Origin: Candidatus Coatesiibacteriota bacterium
GTDB taxonomy: Bacteria > RBG-13-66-14 > B26-G2 > JAUVZD01
Direction of reading: 5' to 3'
Assembly: GCA_030602715.1 (NCBI GenBank)
Contig: JAUVZD010000008.1
Coordinates: forward strand, 72,897-136,896
DNA length: 64,000 nt
Shown here: positions 42,344 to 50,694 of the stretch, one piece after another
Layout of the letters: every line of letters starts with the position of its first letter
Numbering within the stretch: position 1 is the stretch's first letter
Program-made: the position numbers and the translations under genes
Notes under the pieces: generated by a model
The model's input: only the letters and a program-made list of their open reading frames with translations
The model's database searches: none
What the model was told of the DNA's origin: nothing

Positions 42344-43681
42344 GTGAAGGCTAAGAAAAGAGATTTTTCCCGGGCAAAGGAGAGCGATGACCGACTCCTG
42401 ACCCGGCTGATAAAGGTGGACTATCAGTCCTTGGTGGATAACGAGGAGTTGGACACCAGCCGGGAGGTGGAGGAACTGATCTTACTGCAGTCGGTGGAGG
42501 GGCACGCTCACAACGGGCACGGGGCTTTTCATAAGAGGCGTTTCGTCAACTTGACCACCGCTGATGTAGTTCGCCGTCTGGGTCTGGATGAGGAGAAGGT
42601 CAAAGGTGATCGCCAGAAGCTCATAGATGAGATATTTGAATGGGTGGATGAGGCGCTTTCAGAGGAGCCCAAGGAGCGCTTGGTGAACCGCAAGGGCAAG
42701 CCTTTTATCCGCATCCCGTTTCTGGCTGAGATGGAGGTGGATGCCGGGGATATACTGCGGGGGATGTATATTGGCGGAAGGCGTGACGACAGCGATGTTC
42801 GTGAGGAGGTGGAGAGGAGATATGATGTTTGCATCGGCGGAGGCGATAGCTATCTGGTTGACACCCGAATTATGCGCAAGATGGGCTTGAACGCTGAGGA
42901 GTTGGCAAGCGGAGGATTTCAGGATGATATTGAGCATTTTCGCCAGGTGGGTTTGATAGTAGATAAGCCAAAAAGGGTGGATGATGATGTAATTCGCTAT
43001 CTCTATATTCGCCACCGGGAGGGTCCCGGGCATTCCGACGATTCAGCCATCGTCTCGGCGGGTTTGTTGTGGGGGAGGGATGTAGCTCTGGGGGTCTTTT
43101 TAGCCGATGCCATTGATACCCTGGAGAAATACAGCTATAAGTATGAGGACCAGGACAGTGACCTGGCAAACTATATTCACGATAAATTTGACCGTCTTGA
43201 CTTTGGAAGGGAAGAACTGCACACCCTGACCTACCTGGCAGGGATTCCCGAGGGTAAGGAGGAGAGAGTCCCCGACAGCTCACTGCGCTATTTTCTCTCC
43301 ATAGATAAGAAGACCCGGATAACAATGCTATTGAGCCACATCAACTTTGTTGAGGGAAGACCTTACATCCCCATAAATACCGGTCATCACCGCATCTCCA
43401 CCGACCAATTCTATCAGTTTATCAGTGAGCGGGTGATGGAGTTTACCAAGATGGAGGTGCCGGTGAAGAGCAAACTGGCGGAGGTCGGTCCGCCCCTCTC
43501 CGCCGCTCTGGAGAGGAACTTCGTTGTGGTGGATATCAATGCCACAGTGGAAGATGTGGCAAAGGCGATGGTGAAGGAAAGCACCGACATAGCGGTAGTC
43601 CTTGATGATGGTGGTAGCGTGGTGGGAGTGGTGCGGGGGAGCAAGCTCCTTCCCTTCCTGACCGGGGGGAAAGGAGAATAG
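42344..43681 (+). CDS. Hypothetical protein with a C-terminal CBS-like motif
   Basis: The 445-residue soluble, acidic protein is not recognised over most of its length. Residues about 395-440 (VVDINATVEDVAKAMVKESTDIAVVLDDGGSVVGVV) look like one CBS motif, the kind that binds adenosine nucleotides in pairs; a dimer could form a full site. The N-terminal part is helical and charged, with GHAHNGHGAFHKRRFVNL as a His-rich segment and ILRGMYIGGRRDDSDV. It starts with GTG after GGAG at 10 bases and is a single-gene unit. The function is unknown. Confidence 0.7.
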   Translation: MKAKKRDFSRAKESDDRLLTRLIKVDYQSLVDNEELDTSREVEELILLQSVEGHAHNGHGAFHKRRFVNLTTADVVRRLGLDEEKVKGDRQKLIDEIFEWVDEALSEEPKERLVNRKGKPFIRIPFLAEMEVDAGDILRGMYIGGRRDDSDVREEVERRYDVCIGGGDSYLVDTRIMRKMGLNAEELASGGFQDDIEHFRQVGLIVDKPKRVDDDVIRYLYIRHREGPGHSDDSAIVSAGLLWGRDVALGVFLADAIDTLEKYSYKYEDQDSDLANYIHDKFDRLDFGREELHTLTYLAGIPEGKEERVPDSSLRYFLSIDKKTRITMLLSHINFVEGRPYIPINTGHHRISTDQFYQFISERVMEFTKMEVPVKSKLAEVGPPLSAALERNFVVVDINATVEDVAKAMVKESTDIAVVLDDGGSVVGVVRGSKLLPFLTGGKGE

Positions 43682-43707
43682 GAGGATTTTGCATCAGGGC
43701 TTTTTTG

Positions 43708-43736
43708 TTGAAATGTGTCTGAATAGATGTTATTCT
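43708..43736 (+). promoter_or_regulatory. Promoter of the repeat-containing secreted protein gene
   Basis: TTGAAA, a 17-base spacer, TATTCT, 46 bases before the start codon. Confidence 0.45.
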
Positions 43737-43781
43737 CCGATATATCTTTCGGCAATAAATTGGGCTAAGTAAAGGGGGGAA

Positions 43782-45686
43782 ATGGGGCTTCGTCCAATAC
43801 CTGTCTTTAGAATAATCCTTCCACTGGCTTTATTCATCCTGGTTCCTTCCATAATCCTCGCTCAGCCGGTTCTTGTGTCCATCACCTTGCGGGATTATGA
43901 CGGAGGCTCCTTCTCCGATGAGTATACCGACCAACTGCTGGTCCGGGTTGACTTTGAGGTGACTGGGACTCCGACTGAGATGATAATGTCCGAGGACCCT
44001 ACTTTCTCCGGAGCGAGCTGGGTTCCGTATACCAATCCCGCTGAATTCACCTTTACTCCCGGGGAAGGAATACGCACTCTCTATGCCAAGGTTAGAGACG
44101 CCGTCGGTGAGAGCGAAGCCAGGAGTGATGACATCTGGGTGGATACTATTGCTCCCTCAATCGCTCCGGATTCGCTTCCGCCGGAAATGTATGACCCACT
44201 GATTTACATTACCTATCCCGACGAAGAATCTCCCCCCGCCAGCCCGCTCTGGCATGTATACCTGTATTACAGGTTTGAAGGCGGCGCCTGGACCTACTAT
44301 GACGACGATTCCCCTCCCACCGGACAATTCCAATTTGATGCAGGACCGATTGGTTCGGGAACATACGATTTTGAGATAGTAGCTCAAGATATGGCGGGAA
44401 ATTGGGAAACGCAGACCGGCGTCCCCGAAGCCTCCACCTACATCTATACCGATGGCATCGGTCTTCGCAGTATTTTGGTAACCGACTACGATACCGACGA
44501 CCCGCTCTACACCGACAACTATCTGGTGCGGGTAACTATGGATGTAGGCGACCCGGATGACGCTGCCTGGATGAAACTCTCCGAGGATCCGGCGTTCGGC
44601 GGCTCGTCGTGGGATTCTTTTGAGAATCCCACCACCTTCACACTGAGCGAAGGGGAGGGCTTGAAGACCGTATATTGCAAGCTGGCTACCGTTGAGTTTG
44701 TGGAGACCCCGCCAAAGAGCGATACCATAACCGTCTCGTTTGCCGATATGACTTTGGAGGAGGTGGTGGTCTCCGATGTGGACAGCGGAAGTACTGAGTA
44801 TACCGACAATCCCGATGTGCGGGTGGCTTTGACCGTCACCGGTTCGGAGACGCCGGTATGGATGCAGATATCCGAGGATAGCAGTTTCACCGGTGTGGAC
44901 TGGATTCCCTATCAACAGGAGTCCATATTTACCCTCAGTGAGGGCGATGGTCTGAAGACCGTCTATGCCCGAGTTGCCGACCCCGATTACAGCCCCAGTA
45001 ATATCAATCAGGATACTATTACCCTGGATACCCTCCCTCCAAACTCCATACTCGGCAGTCTGCCCTACTCTACGAGCGAGGTGGTCTTACAGATTCCGTT
45101 TTCCACCGAGGGAGGTGATCCTCCAGCATCGCCGATAACCGCCGTGGAACTGTGGTATAACCGTGAGGGTGAAAAAACCGATTACAGCACATCGGCACTT
45201 TCGGGGGGCAGTATCTTCTCATTCCCGGTTGCCCAACAGCCCCCCGACTGGGTGTTGTATCAGACGGTGGGTGGGACCGAGAGCTTCTTCTCCTTTGACA
45301 GCTCCACCATCGGAGGAGCCGGGACCTATCATTTCATCTCCATAGCAGAGGACGCCGCCGGAAATCGCAAGCCCTGGCCCGATGAGGTGGAGCAGACGGT
45401 AGTCTTCATCAGCGAGGGCGATGTCGGACCTGTGCATCAAATCCTGACCCCGAATGGCGACGGTATTAACGATTCTACTACATTTATCTTCCCCAAAACC
45501 TCATTGGGGATGGTATATCTTTATATCTATTCCCGGGAAAGGATTCTGGTATTTGAGAGTATATCAAGTGACCCCGTCTGGGATGGAAGAGATAATAAGG
45601 GTAAAATTGTTCCCGGGGGGATTTATATCTTCCAGTTGGTTACCGATAGTGCGGTCTATAACGGCACCGTGGTTGTAGCCCGGTAA
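43782..45686 (+). CDS. Secreted protein with three Ig-like repeats and a CHU_C/FlgD-type end
   Basis: The 634-residue protein has a signal peptide (FRIILPLALFILVPSIILAQ) and three repeats of about 90-100 residues, each with a YTD-x-VRV strand, a SEDP-F segment and a GEGLKTVYAKV-like end (FSDEYTDQLLVRVDFEV; YTDNYLVRVTMDVG; EYTDNPDVRVALTV). The C-terminal 85 residues (LTPNGDGINDSTTFIFP, VWDGRDNKGKIVPGGIYIFQL) match the gliding-motility-associated/FlgD Ig-like domain that acts as a surface or secretion signal in the FCB group. It is probably a surface or secreted structural protein. The PorV-like gene follows after 53 bases. Confidence 0.75.
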   Translation: MGLRPIPVFRIILPLALFILVPSIILAQPVLVSITLRDYDGGSFSDEYTDQLLVRVDFEVTGTPTEMIMSEDPTFSGASWVPYTNPAEFTFTPGEGIRTLYAKVRDAVGESEARSDDIWVDTIAPSIAPDSLPPEMYDPLIYITYPDEESPPASPLWHVYLYYRFEGGAWTYYDDDSPPTGQFQFDAGPIGSGTYDFEIVAQDMAGNWETQTGVPEASTYIYTDGIGLRSILVTDYDTDDPLYTDNYLVRVTMDVGDPDDAAWMKLSEDPAFGGSSWDSFENPTTFTLSEGEGLKTVYCKLATVEFVETPPKSDTITVSFADMTLEEVVVSDVDSGSTEYTDNPDVRVALTVTGSETPVWMQISEDSSFTGVDWIPYQQESIFTLSEGDGLKTVYARVADPDYSPSNINQDTITLDTLPPNSILGSLPYSTSEVVLQIPFSTEGGDPPASPITAVELWYNREGEKTDYSTSALSGGSIFSFPVAQQPPDWVLYQTVGGTESFFSFDSSTIGGAGTYHFISIAEDAAGNRKPWPDEVEQTVVFISEGDVGPVHQILTPNGDGINDSTTFIFPKTSLGMVYLYIYSRERILVFESISSDPVWDGRDNKGKIVPGGIYIFQLVTDSAVYNGTVVVAR

Positions 45687-45739
45687 TTTTTGCGGAGAAA
45701 GGTGGGATTTCTCATCCGTTAGAGATGTGCGGAGTGGCT

Positions 45740-47071
45740 ATGAGGAAGATGACCGCAGTTACAGTTCTGACACTGCTTTTTGTGCTTACAATCTCATCCG
45801 ACGCTAAAGCTTCCTTTGAAGCAGAGGGTGGAGTCAGGATGATGGGCTTGGGTGGGGCGTTTGTCGCCCTCTCCGATGATGCCCAGGCGGTGCAGACCAA
45901 TCCTGCCGGCTTGTGGTTCTTAGACCGCTACCATTTGACAGTATCCTACCTTCGCCAGTATGTCGGCTTAAACAGTGGTCATCTGGGTTACTCTTACTTT
46001 GCCTTCGCCAGTCCTTTTGGAGGGTGGGGCACTATGGGCGTCTATAACGGCTTTCTGGATACCGGCTTTTATAGGGAAAATGTCTTCGGTGTCTCCTATG
46101 GTTTTGGCTTCGGAGACATTTTATCCTTCGGGGTGCTGGGCAAAATTTTTTGGAAGTTCTATGCGGAGAACGAGGATACCCGGCAGGATCCCTTCTTCAG
46201 GGAGTTCGGATTCAACAAGCGCAACTTTGCGGTGGATATTGGTATGATGTTCAAGCCTGCCGATATGTTCTCCTTTGGCGTCATCGCCCGCAATCTCAAC
46301 CGGCCCAATATGTCTCTGGACCCTGATGGCAAGGATAGGATTCCCAGGAGCATCACCATGGGGGTGAGCTCTAAGTTTCTCATCTTCACACCACTTGTGG
46401 ATGTGGAGTTGGTTGACCAGAAGCTGGCGGGTGAATATCATGTCCGTTATCACTTCGGGCTGGAAGTCCAGGTGTTGGATTCCTCACTTGCCCTTCGGGG
46501 GGGTTATCAGAACGAACAGATTACCACCGGGATGGGATATACTTTCGGTTCGCCGGATGGATTCCAAATGGGCATTGAATATGCCTTTCTCTTTCCCATC
46601 CGGAGCATAAAGAGCACCTACGGGAGTCACAATGTGGGGGTTTCGCTGGCTTTCGGTGAAAAGGTGAAAAAACCCAAGGGACTGCGTCATTTTGAATTTA
46701 CTTATCCGGGGCGGGATATCACCTCGGCGGGCGTGGATACCTTGCGGGAGCTTGACCCGGAGAAGGTAACCTCCACGGCAAGCCCCCTTGCCAATACGGA
46801 GGCTTTCTCCACCTTCAGGTTGGACCCTGAGGAGGAGGAGGTCTATACCTATATTCAGATAACCTCCACCATCGTCCGAGAGGATTTTGAAAGGGTGGAG
46901 ATTCGCTATCGGGTCTCCAAACACTGGCTCACCAGCAATAAGATTGACACCAGAACTTTGAAGCTGTTGCGTTACGATGAGACCACCGGGCAGACCGAGG
47001 AGCTGGAGAGCATCAAGGTGGGGGAGGATGAGCTTTATCTATATTTCATCGCCACCAGCGGGGTGTTGTAA
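45740..47071 (+). CDS. PorV-like outer-membrane protein with a C-terminal PGF-pre-PGF-like domain
   Basis: The 443-residue protein has a signal peptide (TVLTLLFVLTISSDAKA) and a UPF0164/PorV-type barrel: GVRMMGLGGAFVALSDDAQAVQTNPAGLWFL, then paired strands to about residue 310. PorV is a type IX secretion outer-membrane component. The C-terminal 130 residues do not belong to the barrel. VEIRYRVSKHWLTSNKIDTRTLKLLRY followed by GEDELYLYFIATSGV resembles the PGF-pre-PGF domain of archaeal and bacterial surface proteins. The fusion is unusual. ATG 45740 has GGAG five bases before it and starts the signal peptide; the frame opens five codons earlier. Confidence 0.75.
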   Translation: MRKMTAVTVLTLLFVLTISSDAKASFEAEGGVRMMGLGGAFVALSDDAQAVQTNPAGLWFLDRYHLTVSYLRQYVGLNSGHLGYSYFAFASPFGGWGTMGVYNGFLDTGFYRENVFGVSYGFGFGDILSFGVLGKIFWKFYAENEDTRQDPFFREFGFNKRNFAVDIGMMFKPADMFSFGVIARNLNRPNMSLDPDGKDRIPRSITMGVSSKFLIFTPLVDVELVDQKLAGEYHVRYHFGLEVQVLDSSLALRGGYQNEQITTGMGYTFGSPDGFQMGIEYAFLFPIRSIKSTYGSHNVGVSLAFGEKVKKPKGLRHFEFTYPGRDITSAGVDTLRELDPEKVTSTASPLANTEAFSTFRLDPEEEEVYTYIQITSTIVREDFERVEIRYRVSKHWLTSNKIDTRTLKLLRYDETTGQTEELESIKVGEDELYLYFIATSGVL

Positions 47072-47154
47072 GGGAAGGGCTGGCGGGCAAGATAATATCC
47101 ATCGGCGGTGGGGGTTCTAAACCTCCACCGCAAGTTATTACCCGATTGTTTTTT

Positions 47155-47190
47155 CAGGCGAGGATTAAATCCTCGCCTGTGATTTTTTCC
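47155..47190 (+). terminator. Bidirectional terminator between the PorV-like and aminotransferase genes
   Basis: CAGGCGAGGATT pairs with AATCCTCGCCTG (47155-47179), followed by TGATTTTTTCC. A T-rich run of the opposite sense lies before the stem, so it serves both convergent genes. A second hairpin, GCGGTGG/CCACCGC, lies just before. Confidence 0.8.
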
Positions 47191-47223
47191 TTTTATTTTT
47201 CCCTTCGCAGAACCCTGAAAATG

Positions 47224-48414
47224 CTACATACTATACTTCTCAATGCCCTCCTTTAGTGCCTTCATCGCCTTGCGCAAATCCTCCTCGCAGAGCACATAGG
47301 CTATGCGTACCTCGTCCCTGCCCATCTGCGGGGTGGCGTAGAAACCCGCCAGGGGGGCAAGCATCACCGTCTCTTTGTCGGCGGTGGCGAAATCGTTTAA
47401 CAACCAGGCGCAGAACCTCTCCGCATCATCCACCGGCAGGCGGGCGGAGATGTAGAAGCTGCCCGCCGGCTTGAGGGCGAAGGCGCCGCCGATATCCATC
47501 AATAACTCATGGGTGATATCCCGCCGTTTCTTGTATTCGCTTATGCTGGGGGTGATGTATTCCTCCGGTTTCAGCTCCAGTGCGGATAGGGTGATGTGCT
47601 GTCCGATGACCGGGGGGCAAAGGCGAGCCTGTCCCATGCGCAGAGCCGACGAGACCACCTCTTCGTTACGGGAGGCGATACAGCCGATGCGAGCCCCGCA
47701 GGATGAGAAGCGCTTGGAGATGGAATCCAGGAGGATGGCATTATCCTTGAAATCGGGGATGTTCATCGCCGAGTAGGCACTGCCTTCGTAGATAAACTCC
47801 CGATAGACCTCATCGGAGAGCAAGAAGAGGTGGTGATGACGGCAGATTTCGGCTATCCCCTTAAACTCCTCCTCGGTGAGAACCGTGCCGGTGGGATTGT
47901 TGGGACTGCAGACAAGGATAGCCCGGGTCTTTTCGGTGATAGCCCGCTTGATCAGGCGGGGTTGGGGGGGACGATAGCCGTCGTCCACATCGGTGGCTAT
48001 CGGGACCAGTTTGATGCCTGCCTGGGCGGCAAAGCCGTTGTAGTTGGTGTAGAATGGCTCAAAGACGATTATCTCCTCGCCGGGGGAGGCGACCAGGGAG
48101 AAGGCGAAGAGTAGAGCCTCACTTCCTCCGGTGGTCACCACTATCTGCTCCTCACCCAAATCTATGCCCACCCTCTTGTAATAGTCGGCGAAGGCTTGGC
48201 GCAGGGGCTTCTCCCCCTGAGAGTGACCATAGGCGATAATTTTTGAGGGGTAGTCAGCCAGAGCGGAGAACATCTGCGGTGGGGAGGGGATGTCCGGTTG
48301 ACCGATGTTTAAGTGATAGACTTTGATGCCTCTCTCCTTCGCCATCTCGGCGAGAGGGACCAATTTACGGATGGGAGAGGCGGGAACATTCCGTGCTCTT
48401 TTTGAAATTGACAT
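47224..48414 (-). CDS. Class I/II PLP-dependent aminotransferase
   Basis: The 396-residue protein is a fold-type I aminotransferase of the aspartate/tyrosine family. It shows VYHLNIGQPDIPSPPQMF, TTGGSEALLFAFSLVASPGEEIIVFEPFYTNY, VCSPNNPTGTVLTEEEF, LLSDEVYREFIYEG and the PLP lysine region SISKRFSSCGARIGC. The substrate cannot be read from the sequence; aspartate, alanine or aromatic amino acids are candidates. It is a single gene with its own promoter. Confidence 0.93.
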   Translation of the reverse strand: MSISKRARNVPASPIRKLVPLAEMAKERGIKVYHLNIGQPDIPSPPQMFSALADYPSKIIAYGHSQGEKPLRQAFADYYKRVGIDLGEEQIVVTTGGSEALLFAFSLVASPGEEIIVFEPFYTNYNGFAAQAGIKLVPIATDVDDGYRPPQPRLIKRAITEKTRAILVCSPNNPTGTVLTEEEFKGIAEICRHHHLFLLSDEVYREFIYEGSAYSAMNIPDFKDNAILLDSISKRFSSCGARIGCIASRNEEVVSSALRMGQARLCPPVIGQHITLSALELKPEEYITPSISEYKKRRDITHELLMDIGGAFALKPAGSFYISARLPVDDAERFCAWLLNDFATADKETVMLAPLAGFYATPQMGRDEVRIAYVLCEEDLRKAMKALKEGIEKYSM

Positions 48415-48460
48415 GACTTAAAAAACCCCTATTTATGGTTGGTGAGTTGAAGATTAAAAA

Positions 48461-48489
48461 AATTTAACATAATAGGAAAGGCAGGTCAA
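48461..48489 (-). promoter_or_regulatory. Promoter of the aminotransferase gene
   Basis: Read leftward: TTGACC, a 17-base spacer, TAAATT, 47 bases before the start codon. Confidence 0.55.
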
Positions 48490-48526
48490 GAATTATGGGT
48501 GATGGAGATTGCTTTATAGTTTTTTG

Positions 48527-48555
48527 TTGCAATCGGCTCAGACATTTATTATATT
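48527..48555 (+). promoter_or_regulatory. Promoter of the C25-like protease gene
   Basis: TTGCAA, a 17-base spacer, TATATT, 32 bases before the start codon. It is divergent from the aminotransferase promoter. Confidence 0.5.
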
Positions 48556-48586
48556 CGGGCATTAGACTAACAGATTGGAGGAAGAT

Positions 48587-50446
48587 ATGTTCAAGTTGCT
48601 CTCTGTAACCCTTATCTTATTCTTGGCTTTTGCCGTCCCCGTCATTGCCTCAGAATATCCCGGCGTGGTGGATGTAAAAGAGCTTATTTGGGTGGGTATG
48701 GAGAACACTCCCCCGATGAGCGGAGAGGAGATCAAAACCCGCTATTATACCGGACTGCCCTTTCGTCTAAGTGTGGTTTACAGCAGTTCCGGCGATAAGT
48801 GGTCCGACCCCTTTCTGATAATCGTCAACGAGGAGCTTTATCCCCAGATCAGCGACAAGCTGATAGATGAATATGTGCCCCAGCTGGAGGGGGATGGGAT
48901 ATTCATTGAGGTGTGGACAACGCTCTACGGCACCCCGGAGGACCTCAGGGACGCTATGGCGGACTACTATTCTATTAACGGCTCTTACTATTGCATGCAG
49001 GTCGGGGAGTTTCCCCCACCGCTCTCGGAGATAGGCTTCTTCCCCGGCGAATCCACGCCTTACCCCATAGACTTCTTCTTCATGGACCTGGACGGGGAGT
49101 GGATTGACTACGATGAGGACGGTTACTACGACGACCATACCGGCAGTCTGGAACCGGATATCGTCTTCGGTCGTCTGGCGGCATACACCCTCACTTACGG
49201 TTCCAGTGATGAAGCGGAGTTGGTCAACCACTACCTGGACAAGAATCTGGCTTATCGTCGGGGTGAAACCACCGAGGTGCTTGAGCGAGCCCTGGCTTTC
49301 ATAGACGATGATTGGTTCTACTGGGCGTATAGCGACTGGGGTTACTGGCTGGCATGGGCATATCCGGATACAGAGATAATCGCCGACTACAGAACTGTCG
49401 CCGAGGAATACCGTGATATGCTGGACGACAACTACGAATATATCTTCTTAGCCGCACACTCCAACCCCAATATGCATCAATTCAAGATCGGTGAGGAGTG
49501 GGAGTCGGATACGGTCCACTATACAGATATAATCAACATCCAACCCATCGCCCAGCACTACAACTTCTTCTGCTGTTCATCGGCACAATATACCTTTAGC
49601 AATTACATCGTCGGCTGGTATATCTTCAACGAAGGCGATTATGGGCTTATGGGTATCGGCTCGGCGAAGACCGGCTCCATGTTGTATTATGAAGATTTTT
49701 ACCCGTTGTTAGCCGCTGAGGGTTATACCTTCGGTGAGGCTTTCCGTTACTGGCTGGAGATGAACAGTGAAGTTGACCGCCAGTGGTTCTACGGCATGAC
49801 CCTCATCGGAGACCCACTGCTTAAGCCCTATGCTTATATGGTGGATATAGAGGTCGCTTATTTCAAGGCTACGCCGTCCGACAAAGGTATAAACCTGGCC
49901 TGGGAGTTGAGCGGTGATGAGCTCCCCCTGGGCTTCAATCTATATCGGCAGGAGATATGGTCAGATACTGGGGGGGATTCCTCCCGGGCTGGCGTTCTTT
50001 GGGGAGATAGGGCCACACTGGAGACTAGAATAAACCAGAGCCCCATCACCGGCTCAGGCGTCTATCATTACCTGGACGATGGGGTGAGTGGCGGGGGGAC
50101 CTATCGGTATCGTCTGGAGGCGATAACCGAATACGGTCTGGAGAACCTTGCATCTTGTGAGGGGACTATGGGGGACGGAGCGGTCTCTTTCAATCTCAGC
50201 CAGAACTACCCCAACCCCTGGAGTGGAAGCACGACGCTTGGTTTCACCCTCTCCCAGGCGGGAATGGTACTCCTTGAGCTTTACGACATCTCCGGGAGAA
50301 TGGTTGAGGGGATAGTTGAAGGTCAGTATTCAGCAGGCGAGCACAGCCTTGTCCTGAGCGATGAGGGCTTGGAGAGCGGCCTTTATCTCCTTAGACTGAC
50401 CTGTGGTGAGCGCAGTGCCGCCAGAATCATGGTGCTTATGAAGTAG
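48587..50446 (+). CDS. Gingipain-like C25-family cysteine protease with type IX sorting domain
   Basis: The 619-residue protein has a signal peptide (LLSVTLILFLAFAVPVIAS), a caspase-like C25 domain and a C-terminal sorting domain. The likely catalytic His is in IFLAAHSNPNMHQF (about residue 300) and the Cys in HYNFFCCSSAQYTF (about 330), the order found in gingipains. The C-terminus (NLSQNYPNPWSGSTTLGFTL, LELYDISGRMVEGI, GLYLLRLTCGERSAARIMVL) is the type A sorting domain of type IX secretion. ATG 48587 has GGAGGA five bases before it. It is probably secreted and anchored on the cell surface. Confidence 0.85.
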   Translation: MFKLLSVTLILFLAFAVPVIASEYPGVVDVKELIWVGMENTPPMSGEEIKTRYYTGLPFRLSVVYSSSGDKWSDPFLIIVNEELYPQISDKLIDEYVPQLEGDGIFIEVWTTLYGTPEDLRDAMADYYSINGSYYCMQVGEFPPPLSEIGFFPGESTPYPIDFFFMDLDGEWIDYDEDGYYDDHTGSLEPDIVFGRLAAYTLTYGSSDEAELVNHYLDKNLAYRRGETTEVLERALAFIDDDWFYWAYSDWGYWLAWAYPDTEIIADYRTVAEEYRDMLDDNYEYIFLAAHSNPNMHQFKIGEEWESDTVHYTDIINIQPIAQHYNFFCCSSAQYTFSNYIVGWYIFNEGDYGLMGIGSAKTGSMLYYEDFYPLLAAEGYTFGEAFRYWLEMNSEVDRQWFYGMTLIGDPLLKPYAYMVDIEVAYFKATPSDKGINLAWELSGDELPLGFNLYRQEIWSDTGGDSSRAGVLWGDRATLETRINQSPITGSGVYHYLDDGVSGGGTYRYRLEAITEYGLENLASCEGTMGDGAVSFNLSQNYPNPWSGSTTLGFTLSQAGMVLLELYDISGRMVEGIVEGQYSAGEHSLVLSDEGLESGLYLLRLTCGERSAARIMVLMK

Positions 50447-50469
50447 CACAAAACCAGGGATAAACCGGA

Positions 50470-50498
50470 GAGGGGCGGCTGGTATCCGCCCCTCCTTT
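50470..50498 (+). terminator. Intrinsic terminator after the C25-like protease gene
   Basis: GAGGGGCGG pairs with CCGCCCCTC around a seven-base loop and is followed by CTTTAT. Confidence 0.65.
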
Positions 50499-50514
50499 AT
50501 ACCCATTTTTATCC

Positions 50515-50543
50515 TTGACATTTCCCCTCGGCTGTGCTATCAA
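50515..50543 (+). promoter_or_regulatory. Promoter of tRNA-Gly
   Basis: TTGACA, a 17-base spacer, TATCAA, 12 bases before the first base of the tRNA. Confidence 0.6.
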
Positions 50544-50555
50544 GTAATTGTAGCT

Positions 50556-50630
50556 GCGGGCATAACTCAGTGGAAGAGTGTCAGCTTCCCAAGCTGAAGG
50601 TCGCGGGTTCAAGTCCCGTTGCCCGCTCCA
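50556..50630 (+). tRNA. tRNA-Gly(CCC)
   Basis: The cloverleaf folds fully. Acceptor GCGGGCA/TGCCCGC, D stem ACTC/GAGT, anticodon stem TCAGC/GCTGA with loop TTCCCAA, T stem GCGGG/CCCGT with loop TTCAAGT. The anticodon is CCC at 50588-50590, reading GGG. The CCA end is encoded. A terminator follows. Confidence 0.96.
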
Positions 50631-50637
50631 AGATCAA

Positions 50638-50662
50638 AGAAAGGCGGGTTGAACCCGCCTTT
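50638..50662 (+). terminator. Intrinsic terminator after tRNA-Gly
   Basis: AAAGGCGGG pairs with CCCGCCTTTT around TTGAA, ending in four T. Confidence 0.8.
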
Positions 50663-50694
50663 TCCGCTATCATAGTTTTTTTTAGGAGGAATGA

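Noticed and set aside
43895-44915. Long minus-strand frames of up to 252 residues
   Set aside because: They lie opposite the secreted repeat protein, lack family patterns, and arise from the codon bias of that gene.
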